A stretch of 31,585 bases of DNA from CAWJEL01 sp964647255. Its GTDB lineage: Bacteria; Chloroflexota; Anaerolineae; CG2-30-64-16. The notes beneath the pieces are model-generated. The model was not told the origin of the DNA. It was given only the letters and a program-made list of their open reading frames with translations, and did not search any database. Numbering within the stretch: position 1 is the first letter of the stretch; the number at the start of each line of letters is the position of its first letter. The stretch is from positions 1 to 31,585 of the forward strand of contig CAZYGI010000047.1 of the NCBI GenBank assembly GCA_964647255.1, read 5' to 3'. The position numbers and the translations under genes were made by a program. This document shows positions 26,301-31,585 of this stretch, in pieces.

Positions 26301-26423
26301 TACAGCTATGTCGCACGGGCGACGACGCCCGGCACGTTCGTCGTCCCGCCCGCCAAGGCCGAGGAGATGTACATGCCAGAAACCTTCGGCCGCAGCGGTG
26401 TGGATAGGGTCGTAGTGGAATAG
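20334..26423 (+). CDS. Alpha-2-macroglobulin family lipoprotein with intact thioester
   Basis: This 2029-residue envelope protein traps proteases: cleavage of a bait region triggers a thioester that links it to the attacker. The N-terminus has a lipoprotein signal with LLSGC (Cys24), so it is membrane-anchored. Domains in order are a disordered Pro/Thr linker, Big-like domains (from about 150), the MG2-type segment DDRGLYRPGEEVHVKGWIR (about 697), and further MG domains. An Ala-rich bait-like stretch (about 1255-1310) is followed by the A2M domain (FNPLATFVPAA). Next come the thioester CTEQ (C1533-Q1536), the helical TED with NDDGGWSVW, and the C-terminal domain ending near RATTPGTFVVPPAKAEEMY. 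The thioester puts it with YfhM-type rather than YfaS-type proteins. The penicillin-binding protein gene often paired with YfhM is absent here. AGGAG stands seven bases before the ATG. Its neighbours are two secreted proteases, a possible target or guard relation. Confidence 0.93.
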   Translation: MNRVRPVRLNLVLAGVVLALLLSGCAGLTVPTTSTEPTEAAVRRPIRSAPVPPVATPSTGLQFRLQEGSEQPSAAEIMPAATAQPLAEADTNAVLTRVAPLPARPEDAQAFAFPPTPMAAPRPGQTVNLPFPPPTAPAPPVEAGQGGPLAVLRYAPEGDVPLAANLSVTFDRPMVALTSLADLAAQTVPVKLSPQPAGKWRWVGTKTLVFEPQATETTGTARLPMATTYTAEIPAGIAAASGVTLTRPVTWTFTTPPPQIVTSYPGGDSQPLDPLIFIAFDQQIVPAAVTETIKVEIGRAAVPIRLATDDEVQADSAVAELAKNAGKGRWLAFRPLKPLPPAAGISVKVGPGTPSAEGPLTTQGEQSFSFTTYGPLTVRESRCGWGQECPPLSSWFIEFSNPLDEAVFASEQITVTPELPGLNTNVFGNTLMIQGNSRGRTTYTVRLSGDIRDTFGQTLGQDQTVTFNVTSAQPTLWGPGDSLVTLDPSAKAPAYSAFTINYDRLIVTGYAVAPADWTAFQKYLRESWRTDQPPALPGRKVISQTITVQAKPDEMAETVIDLSEALRNNLGHVVLVVQPDAVPAKGEQLPKIVKWIQATRIGLDAAVDNENLLAWANSLADGKPLAGVTLALLPGSRAATTDAAGMATLALPFSGQAQLLTAAQGDDTALLPASPYFWNEAGWAQQPRRDALRWYVFDDRGLYRPGEEVHVKGWIRAWGAGPRGDISLAANAADQIGYRLSDSRGNRLLDGTAKVNALGGFDLALKLPEGMNLGDAPLELTATGSGAFDNRQYFLPIQVQEFRRPEFEVKATTVSAGPFFVGDGADLEVKASYYAGGALPNAETTWRVTARSGSYSPPGWDDFTFGRWVPWWRMWEDAAGPEREETFAGRTDAGGVHRLHLDFTAVNPPEPSVVTAEATVMDVNRQAWTSTATLLVHPADLYVGLRSQRLFVQKGEPLKVDAIVTDLDGKAIGGRDVTVKAVRLAWRYKNGAWQQEESDAQTCIVRSAVDPVQCKFDTATGGTYQVTATVLDDRERANRSELTLWVAGGERPPEREVKQEEVTLIPNGKSYQPGDVAEILVQTPFYPAEGLLTLRRSGMVNSERFTMDGPTTTLRVKIEDAYIPNIHVQVDLVGAATRSDDKGEPLPDAARRPAYATGEINLPVPPLARTLKLEAVPRDEKLEPGGKTAVTVTVRDAAGQPVSGAEVAVVVVDEAILALTSYDPADPVSVFYEERSPDVSDSHSRSSILLVNPADLQQATAQAEGRGGGAARAMATQAPAALAAPAPMAAADAKAVGGRESAAPAIAVRSDFNPLATFVPAAATDGQGNAVVEVKLPDNLTRYRVIAVAVAGGKQFGKAESAITARLPLMVRPSPPRFLNFGDRFELPVVVQNQTDVTMTVDVAVRAANAALTAGSGRRVIVPPNDRVEVRFPVTTVSAGIARFKVGAVQQPGLSARPPASDAAQFELPVWTPATTEAFAVYGEVDSGSVAQPVIAPSGVYTQFGGLEISTSSTALQALTDAVLYLTAYPFECTEQMASRVLAVAALRDVLTAFQAEGLPTNTEIEASVARDIAQLRALQNDDGGWSVWRRGDESWPFHSIHVANALQRAKAKGYDVTPDTLERAGNYLRTIEQRYPAWYPQDIKWTLTAYALNVRTQMGDRDAARARSLIKEAGLEKLSLEAVGWLLPVLSGDAQSEAEVTAIRRLLLNRATETAGAAHFVTSYGDNGYLLLHSDRRADGILLDALIGDQPKSDLIPKIVRGLLAQRKAGHWMNTQENVFILLALDRYFNTYETQTPDFVARIWLGDQYAGEATFKGRTTGYQEIAIPMGQIATLDGEQNLVLSKDGPGRLYYRLGLRYAPTDLNLPPYDAGFTVERIYQAVDKPGDVTRDADGTWRIKAGARVRVSLTLVAPTRRYHVALVDPLPAGLEALNPALAVTGSVPPAPQTTAPTPQSRWYWWWRPWYEHDNLRDERVEAFASLLWDGVWSYSYVARATTPGTFVVPPAKAEEMYMPETFGRSGVDRVVVE

Positions 26424-26433
26424 GGGCTTCGCC

Positions 26434-28023
26434 ATGCCCGGTGACATCATCCTCGCCATTGACAACGGCACGCAAAGCATCCGCGCACTGGCTTTCGACC
26501 TGGCCGGCGCCCTGCTGCTGAAGGCGCAGGTCATGCTGGAGGCGTACACCGCGCCGCAGCCCGGCTGGGCCGAACAGGACCCGGAGTACTACTGGAAAGC
26601 GTTGGCGGAGGTGTGCCAGAAGTTGTGGCAGCAGGCGGAGGCCACCGGGCTGCCGGCCAACCTGCGCAAGCGATTGGCCGGCGTAACGCTGACCACCCAA
26701 CGCTCGACCGTGATCAATGTCGGGCGGGACGGCAGGCCGCTGCGGCCGGCCATGGTCTGGCTGGACCAGCGCCGCACCGCCGGGCTGAAACCGGTCGGCG
26801 GGCTGTGGGGCCTGGCGTTTCGGTTGACGGGCATGAGCGAGACCGCCGCCTATCTCCAGGCCGAGGCGGAGGCGAACTGGATTCGGACGCACCAGCCCGA
26901 CGTCTGGGCGCAGACCTACAAATATCTCCTGCTGTCCGGCTATCTCACCTACCGGCTCACCGGTCGCTTCGCCGACTCGGCCGGCTGCCAGGTGGCCTAC
27001 ATACCGTTCGACTACAAACGCCTGCACTGGGCCAGCCGCTGGGACTGGAAGTGGCAGGCGGTGCCGATGGACCCGGCGATCCTGCCCGACCTCGAGCCGC
27101 CGGCCGGCCGGCTGGGCGTCATCTCCGCGGCGGCTGCGGAGGCGACAGGCATCCCGGCCGGGCTGCCGCTGATCGCCGCCGCGGCCGACAAGGCGTGTGA
27201 GGTGATCGGCGCCGGCTGCTTGGAACCGCACATCGGCTGCCTGAGCTACGGCACCACGGCAACGCTCAACACCACCCACCGCAAGTACGTCGAGGCGATC
27301 CCGCTCATCCCGCCCTACCCGGCTGCGGTGCCCGGCGCGTACAGCATGGAGACGCAGATTTACCGGGGTTTCTGGATGGTGAGCTGGTTCAAGGAGCAGT
27401 TCGGCCACCCGGAGCTGCGCGAGGCTGAGGATCGCGGTCTTGAGCCCGAACAGCTCCTCGATAAGCTGGTCGCGCAAGTCCCGGCCGGCTCGATGGGACT
27501 GGTGTTGCAGCCGTACTGGTCGCCCGGCCTGAAAGTGCCGGGCCCCGAAGCCAAGGGGGCGATCATCGGCTTCGGCGACGTGCACACGCGGGCGCACCTC
27601 TATCGCGCCATGCTGGAAGGGCTGGCGTACGCGCTGCGGGAAGGCAAGGAACGCTCGGAGCGGCGCAGCGGCGTGCCGATCACCGAGCTGCGGGTGGCGG
27701 GCGGCGGCTCACAAAGCGATGCGGTGATGCAGCTCACCGCCGACATCTTCGGGCTGCCCGCGGTGCGGCCGCACGTCTACGAGACGTCGGGCCTGGGCGC
27801 GGCCATTGACGCCGCGGTCGGGCTGGGGCTGCACCGCGATTTCTCCGCCGCGGTCGAGGCGATGACCCATCTCGGCCGCCAGTTTGATCCCGACCCGGCC
27901 ACGCGCGAGCTGTACGACGGGCTCTACCACGTGTACCGGCAGATGTATCGGCGTCTTAAGCCGCTCTACGATGAAATCCGCCGGGTGACGGGGTATCCGG
28001 AGGGCGCGAGTCCTCAAGCCTAG
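26434..28023 (+). CDS. FGGY-family carbohydrate kinase
   Basis: This 529-residue cytoplasmic kinase phosphorylates a sugar or polyol with ATP. The N-terminal ATPase motif ILAIDNGTQSIRALAFD is visible, followed by PGWAEQDPEYYW, the substrate-side MVWLDQRR, and ADKACEVIGAG. The C-terminal lobe has LEGLAYALREG and the adenosine motif ELRVAGGGSQSDAVMQ, then TSGLGAAIDAA. Length is normal for the family. The substrate cannot be named: there are no isomerase, aldolase or transporter genes beside it. It starts 10 bases after the alpha-2-macroglobulin stop and is followed after 10 bases by a YhhN-like gene, so these genes may share a transcript without an obvious common function. Confidence 0.9.
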   Translation: MPGDIILAIDNGTQSIRALAFDLAGALLLKAQVMLEAYTAPQPGWAEQDPEYYWKALAEVCQKLWQQAEATGLPANLRKRLAGVTLTTQRSTVINVGRDGRPLRPAMVWLDQRRTAGLKPVGGLWGLAFRLTGMSETAAYLQAEAEANWIRTHQPDVWAQTYKYLLLSGYLTYRLTGRFADSAGCQVAYIPFDYKRLHWASRWDWKWQAVPMDPAILPDLEPPAGRLGVISAAAAEATGIPAGLPLIAAAADKACEVIGAGCLEPHIGCLSYGTTATLNTTHRKYVEAIPLIPPYPAAVPGAYSMETQIYRGFWMVSWFKEQFGHPELREAEDRGLEPEQLLDKLVAQVPAGSMGLVLQPYWSPGLKVPGPEAKGAIIGFGDVHTRAHLYRAMLEGLAYALREGKERSERRSGVPITELRVAGGGSQSDAVMQLTADIFGLPAVRPHVYETSGLGAAIDAAVGLGLHRDFSAAVEAMTHLGRQFDPDPATRELYDGLYHVYRQMYRRLKPLYDEIRRVTGYPEGASPQA

Positions 28024-28033
28024 GGGTGTCGCG

Positions 28034-28784
28034 ATGCAAGGTTTCCTGCCGCCGTCGGTTGGCCCCTGGCTGTTGGGCCTGCTCCTGGTCTGGGCCGCGC
28101 TGCTGTTCGGCCCATTTGCGTTTGGCCGGCCGCCCGGGCTGCAGGACGGGCGCATGCCGATGTGGGCGCGGCTNNNNNNNNNNGGTGGCGGGGTGGAGCT
28201 GGTACGCCGCGGCGCACGGCACGATCAACGAGTATTTCGCGCTGCTGATCGCCGCCGGGATGACGCTGGGCGCGCTGGGGGATCTGCTGCTGTCGCGCTG
28301 GATCGGCGGACGCCAGCAGATGATGCCGGGCATGATCGCCTTCGCGCTCGGACACGTCGCCTACGTGGCGGCTGGGCTGCTCTACGGTAACTTCCACGGG
28401 CTGGCAGCACCCGCCCCGCGCTACGGGACGCTGGCTGCCGGATGGGTGGTCGGGCTGGTGGGGTGGTACCTGGTGGCGCAGCGCGGTCTGCGGCCGACCG
28501 CGCTGCACGGGGCCAGCCTGGCGTACTGCCTGCTGCTCGCCAGCACCGCGAGCATCGCCGTGGGCCTGGTGATCCAGGACGGCCGGCTGTGGCCGTTTGC
28601 GCTGGGTGCGCTTCTCTTCCTGTTGAGCGACCTCTTGGTCGCCGCGCGGATGTTCCGGCCCGCAGCGACCCAAAACGGCTACGGGCCGCTGGCCACCGAT
28701 GATCTGATCTGGCTGACCTATGGCCCGGGGCAAATGCTGATCGTGTACAGCGTGGGCGTCGCGCTGCGGATTATGGCTCCGTAG
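28034..28784 (+). CDS. YhhN/TMEM86-family membrane protein, interrupted by a gap
   Basis: This multi-spanning membrane protein belongs to the lysoplasmalogenase-like YhhN family, whose animal members hydrolyse vinyl-ether lysolipids; the role in bacteria is less clear. The N-terminal part (starting MQGFLPPSVGPWLLG) is followed by the gap at 28174-28183, after which another frame continues with helices containing GALGDLLLSRW, IAFALGHVAYVAAGLL, and LLFLLSDLLVAARMF. The acidic motifs GDLLL and SDLL are the conserved potential active-site positions. The C-terminal end is typical (TYGPGQMLIVYSV). Because the frame changes, the gap length is not 10 and total length is approximate (about 250). It converges with the minus-strand operon, the stops only 19 bases apart. 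Confidence 0.8.
28174..28183. other. Assembly gap (10 Ns) inside the YhhN-like gene
   Basis: Ten Ns separate two parts of one membrane-protein gene that lie in different frames, so the real gap size is unknown. Confidence 0.95.
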
Positions 28785-28803
28785 GGCCACTTCACCTGGC
28801 AAA

Positions 28804-29571
28804 TCATAGCCCCAGGAGCAACTGCCCCAGATCTCGGGCGCCCGCCGCCGCTTTCCCGCAGTAGTGGTTGTTGAAGTAGACCAGCGTCAGCGGCGCCTCG
28901 GCATCGAGCTGGCGCAGCTTGGGCGCCCACTCGGCAAGTTCTTCCCGCGAGTACAGGTAGTCGTACCGCTCCCAGGCTTCCTCGTGGTTGTACCACTTGG
29001 CCGCGTTCCGGCCGTGGAACCGCACGTAAGCCACCGGCCCGGTCGCCATGACCACCGGCGGGAGCAGTCCCTTCAGCCGCGGCTCATCCACACAGCAGAA
29101 GCCGAGATTGAGGCCGCGCAGCAGCTCAAACGTCGGCGGCGCGATCCAGCCGGCGTTGCGGAACTCCACCACGACCGGCAGCTCGCCGAAGCCCTCGCGC
29201 AGGCGGCCGAGATAGGCGCGATTCTCGGCCGTCGCATGAAACGCGTAGGGGAACTGCGCCAGCACGCAGCCGAGCTTGCCCGCCTCGGTCAGCGGCCGGA
29301 GCGCGGCGACGAACCCGCTGAAGTCCGGCGCCTCCCGCTCGTGCGTCAACCCCTGGTGTGCCTTCACTGAGAAAAGAAAACCGTCCGGAGTCTTCCTGGC
29401 CCAGCCCTGAATCGTCCGCCCATCGGGGACACGGTAAGTGGTGACATTGATCTCCACGGTGGAGAACTCGCGCGCATAAAATGCCAGTTGCTCGCGCGCG
29501 GGCAGGTCCGCGGGGTAGACCGCGCCGGCCCAGTCATCGTAGGAGAAGCCAGATGTGCCGATCTTGATCAT
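28804..29571 (-). CDS. DUF72 (YecE-like) protein
   Basis: This 255-residue protein of the DUF72 family has a TIM-barrel fold and no established reaction. Typical motifs are the N-terminal IGTSGFSYDDWAG, the STVEINVTTYRVP segment, FLFSVKAHQGLTH, LAQFPYAFH, VVVEFRNAGW and the C-terminal VYFNNHYCGKAA. Its start overlaps the stop of the methyltransferase gene in ATGA, so it is the last gene of a three-gene minus-strand operon. Length is standard for the family and nothing is missing. Confidence 0.9.
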   Translation of the reverse strand: MIKIGTSGFSYDDWAGAVYPADLPAREQLAFYAREFSTVEINVTTYRVPDGRTIQGWARKTPDGFLFSVKAHQGLTHEREAPDFSGFVAALRPLTEAGKLGCVLAQFPYAFHATAENRAYLGRLREGFGELPVVVEFRNAGWIAPPTFELLRGLNLGFCCVDEPRLKGLLPPVVMATGPVAYVRFHGRNAAKWYNHEEAWERYDYLYSREELAEWAPKLRQLDAEAPLTLVYFNNHYCGKAAAGARDLGQLLLGL

Positions 29572-30239
29572 CGCATCCTCCCCGGCGCGCAGATGGCGCC
29601 CTGACCGCCTGCCGCCTGCTTCGTAAGGACCACCTGCACGCTGAATCCCGCTTCGTGAACGGCCACAACCTGTGCGCCCGCGCCCTGAAAGAGGCGGACC
29701 AGGCCGTCGGGAGGCAGGAACCGGCTCCCCATGAGCAGGGCCTTCTCCATCAGCATGATCAGCTTGACCGCGGGCCGGCGGATGTCCGGCTCCTCGACCA
29801 CCAGGCGGCCGCCGGGCTTAAGCACGCGAACGAGCTCCGCGGCGGCCTGGCGCTGCGCCGGCAGTGCATCGGCCCCCGCATCGCGTCCCGCCGTCGCGGC
29901 CTGCGCCCGGGGCGTGACAAAGTGATGAAAAGCGTCCACCACCAGCACCCGATCCGCAGCGTCGTCGGCGAAGGGCAGCGCGGTCACGCTGCCGGCCACG
30001 GCCGTGAGGCCCTTGGCCCGCGCTTGCTGCACCATGCCGGCCGCATAGTCGCACACGACCACCCGGGCGCCCGTGCCGTTGAGCGCGTGCGAAATCCGTC
30101 CCGTGCCGCCGCCGACGTCCAGCACCACGTGCCCCGGCCGCGCGTCCAACAGCCGCGGCAGCGGGTCATCGGCCCGCGGGCGGATCAGCCGGTCGTAGTA
30201 GCGGGCAATCAAGTCAAAATGATCAAATGACAGCTTCAT
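29568..30239 (-). CDS. Class I SAM-dependent methyltransferase
   Basis: This 223-residue soluble methyltransferase of the UbiE-like group has motif I VLDVGGGTGRISH, acidic VVCDYAAGM after strand 2, ALPFADDAAD with VLVVDAFHHF (motif II), and ELVRVLKPGGRLVVEEPD (motif III). Between DAFHHF and ELVRVLKPGG there is an Ala-rich insert (around PRAQAATAGRDAG) of about 20 residues not usual for the family. It overlaps both operon neighbours by ATGA, so the three proteins are translated in a coupled way. The substrate is unknown; association with DUF364 proposes small-molecule or metal-ligand chemistry, but that is a guess. Confidence 0.88.
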   Translation of the reverse strand: MKLSFDHFDLIARYYDRLIRPRADDPLPRLLDARPGHVVLDVGGGTGRISHALNGTGARVVVCDYAAGMVQQARAKGLTAVAGSVTALPFADDAADRVLVVDAFHHFVTPRAQAATAGRDAGADALPAQRQAAAELVRVLKPGGRLVVEEPDIRRPAVKLIMLMEKALLMGSRFLPPDGLVRLFQGAGAQVVAVHEAGFSVQVVLTKQAAGGQGAICAPGRMR

Positions 30240-30979
30240 CGCATCATCGTCAGCAGCCGCTTGCCGGAAATCTGCCGGAAATTGGCGCCCTGGCCGACGC
30301 CGGTGAGCGCGAGGGGGATGTCCACAACAACCGTGCCTGAAACGGCATCCACACCGTAGTCAAACAGGAGCGGCGAGAGCGGTGTGGACGCGCCGAGCAC
30401 GACGACAAACGCGTCCGGCCGCGGCAGCGCGGCCAGCGCCTCGAAGGTGCCGTTGACGAGTGCCATGCCGGTGATCGCCAGTACATCGGCCTGGGGGATC
30501 ATCTCAGGCGCCATCGCGGCCGGCAGGTCGCCTTGCAGGGGGTTGAGCTCCAGCACCCAGCAGGTCTCGGCGGCCTCCCGCACCTTCGGTATGAACGGGA
30601 AGTGACCGATCACCGCCACCTTGCGCCCTCGGCCGCGCTCCAGGATCAGCTCCTCGGCGTTGCGGTCAACGCATCGCGACATGTCCACTTCGAGCAGCGC
30701 ATTGAGCGCGGCAAAGCCGATGCTGCGCTCGGTCAGGCTGTCGGAGCATGCCAACGCGGCCAGCTCCCGGGCATCCTTGCCGATAAGCTGACCCGCCTCG
30801 CGCACTGCGGGCCGGCCGTGCTCCAGGTCGTGGACGAGCTGGGTCGAGGCCAGCCCGGCCCGCGGCCCGGCCGCGGTGTCTGCGACCACCGCCGTCCAGT
30901 GTGTGCCGACGCGCACATCGGTCACCGGCCCGGAAAAAGCCAGGCCGGCAAGCAGGCGTTCAACCACGGTGTGTGGCAT
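30236..30979 (-). CDS. DUF364/DUF4213 protein (putative metal-chelate-binding)
   Basis: This 247-residue protein has an N-terminal DUF4213-like half with GTHWTAVVADTA, followed by AALNALLEVD and the Rossmann-like DUF364 half KVAVIGHFPFIPKVRE, with WVLELNPLQGDLPA and VLAITGMALVNGT. Proteins of this family are linked by structure to heavy-metal or corrin-like chelation, yet no reaction is proven. It is the first gene of the minus-strand operon. GAGGGAG stands about 7 bases before the ATG. The GGTT repeat tract lies directly upstream in its leader or promoter area. Confidence 0.88.
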   Translation of the reverse strand: MPHTVVERLLAGLAFSGPVTDVRVGTHWTAVVADTAAGPRAGLASTQLVHDLEHGRPAVREAGQLIGKDARELAALACSDSLTERSIGFAALNALLEVDMSRCVDRNAEELILERGRGRKVAVIGHFPFIPKVREAAETCWVLELNPLQGDLPAAMAPEMIPQADVLAITGMALVNGTFEALAALPRPDAFVVVLGASTPLSPLLFDYGVDAVSGTVVVDIPLALTGVGQGANFRQISGKRLLTMMR

Positions 30980-30993
30980 GGATTGGCTCCCTC

Positions 30994-31038
30994 GGTTGGT
31001 TGGTTGGTTGGTTGGTTGGTTTGCTGGTTGGTTGGTTA
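30994..31038. repeat. (GGTT)n tetranucleotide tract
   Basis: About ten GGTT units with one interruption (TTGCTGG) lie between the TPR gene and the DUF364 gene. The G-rich strand is the plus strand and could form a two-layer quadruplex. Its length may vary by slippage; it lies in the promoter or leader region of the DUF364 operon on the other strand. Confidence 0.85.
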
Positions 31039-31045
31039 GCCCGTG

Positions 31046-31504
31046 TCAGCGTGTCGCCGTGTCACCCGCCCCCGCCCGCGCCTGCGCAAGCTCTGCACGA
31101 TGGCTCGCCAACAGCGGCGCGCTGGGATCGAGCCGTTCCGCCCGGTCGAGCTGGCGCGCGGCCTCGTCGAGTTGCCCCGCCCGGATCAGGCTCAGCGCGA
31201 AGTTGCGGCGCAGCATCGGTTCGCGCGGGGCCAGCCGGACGGCCTGCCCGTACGCCTCCGCCGCGCCGGCCGCGTAACCGATGTTCAGGCGGGCATCCCC
31301 CAGCCCCGCCAGGATCGCTGCGTCCGCGCCGCGCAGCCCCACCAGCTCCTCGGCCGCCGCGATCGCGCCGGGCCAGTCCTCCAACCGCAGGCAAACATCC
31401 AGCAGCGCCCGGAGCCATTCGACCAAGCCGTGCCGGTTGCCCGCCTCGCGCGCCTTAGCCGCCAACTGCAACAACGTGCGCCGCATCTGCTCCAATGTCT
31501 CCAT
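31046..31504 (-). CDS. TPR-repeat protein
   Basis: This 152-residue helical protein is made of tetratricopeptide-like repeats, as in AIAAAEELVGLRG, GYAAGAAEAYGQAVRLAPREP and GQLDEAARQLDRAERLDPSAP. Such proteins are scaffolds for protein contacts; no enzyme or export signal is seen. I prefer the ATG at 31504, with GGGGGAG six bases upstream, over the ATG at 31519. The gene stands apart from the DUF364 operon by the GGTT tract, and its 5' side meets the heptamer repeat at the window edge. Ala/Arg/Leu-rich composition makes the repeat boundaries approximate. Confidence 0.8.
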   Translation of the reverse strand: METLEQMRRTLLQLAAKAREAGNRHGLVEWLRALLDVCLRLEDWPGAIAAAEELVGLRGADAAILAGLGDARLNIGYAAGAAEAYGQAVRLAPREPMLRRNFALSLIRAGQLDEAARQLDRAERLDPSAPLLASHRAELAQARAGAGDTATR

Positions 31505-31523
31505 ACCTCGCTCCCCCATTCCA

Positions 31524-31585
31524 TCGTCTCTCGTCTCTCGTCTCTCGTCTCTCGTCTCTCGTCTCTCGTCTCTCGTCTCTCGTCT
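31524..31585. repeat. (TCGTCTC)n heptamer tract running off the window
   Basis: Nearly nine perfect copies of TCGTCTC fill 31524-31585 and continue past the window end. The 7-bp period is the same as that of the degenerate arrays at 539-629 and 1374-1486, though the unit differs. It lies upstream of the TPR gene on the minus strand. Confidence 0.95.

Noticed and set aside
28795..28816. CCTGG/CCAGG hairpin between convergent genes as bidirectional terminator
   Set aside because: Only 5 bp of stem with a 12-nt loop and no T-tract on either strand.

Overview
The window looks like a scaffold from a high-GC bacterium, most likely Chloroflexota (Anaerolineae/Caldilineae-like). I infer this from gene content only: large Sec-secreted Thr/Pro-rich surface proteins, a C-terminal tail of the YLPxV type, gingipain-like C25 proteases without a Bacteroidetes-type sorting domain, an NTP-transferase/HprK-like/S26-like/PqqD set, and degenerate heptamer repeats. 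No rRNA or tRNA gene is present to prove it. Two runs of ten Ns (9790-9799 and 28174-28183) mark scaffold gaps. Each cuts one gene, and the reading frame changes across each gap, so the true gap length is not 10.

Region 1 (1-3290) is a rearranged end of a polysaccharide-export locus. It holds the C-terminal part of an ABC-2 permease, three broken pieces of its partner ATPase (Wzt type), heptamer repeats, a RelE/YafQ-type toxin-antitoxin pair with its own promoter, and a secreted sialidase-like BNR protein. Region 2 (3293-6983) is a tight operon: a Wzz/tyrosine-autokinase fusion, an NTP_transf_5-type nucleotidyltransferase and an HprK-like P-loop protein. Region 3 (6994-11001) has a good promoter, a leader of about 450 nt with a 33-codon ORF and an inverted repeat, and a large cell-surface protein (DUF11, GEVED, FN3-like, C-terminal anchor).

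Region 4 (11024-20218) is the most interesting part. A PqqD-fold protein, a radical SAM/SPASM enzyme and a 63-residue peptide form a cassette flanked by two RNA hairpins. After it come a C25 cysteine protease, a secreted single-domain protein homologous to that protease's C-terminal domain, a second C25 protease, and an S24/S26-like peptidase. I read this as a candidate uncharacterised peptide-modification (RiPP-like) system linked to secreted proteases. The nucleotidyltransferase and HprK-like genes of region 2 may belong to it, since such proteins accompany PqqD-like proteins in other peptide and exopolysaccharide loci.

Region 5 (20268-28784) has a thioester-containing alpha-2-macroglobulin lipoprotein with its own extended -10 promoter, an FGGY sugar kinase and a YhhN-type membrane protein. 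Region 6 (28804-31504, minus strand) is a housekeeping-like operon of DUF364, methyltransferase and DUF72 genes joined by ATGA overlaps, preceded by a TPR protein. Simple repeats, (GGTT)n and (TCGTCTC)n, separate these and run off the window edge.
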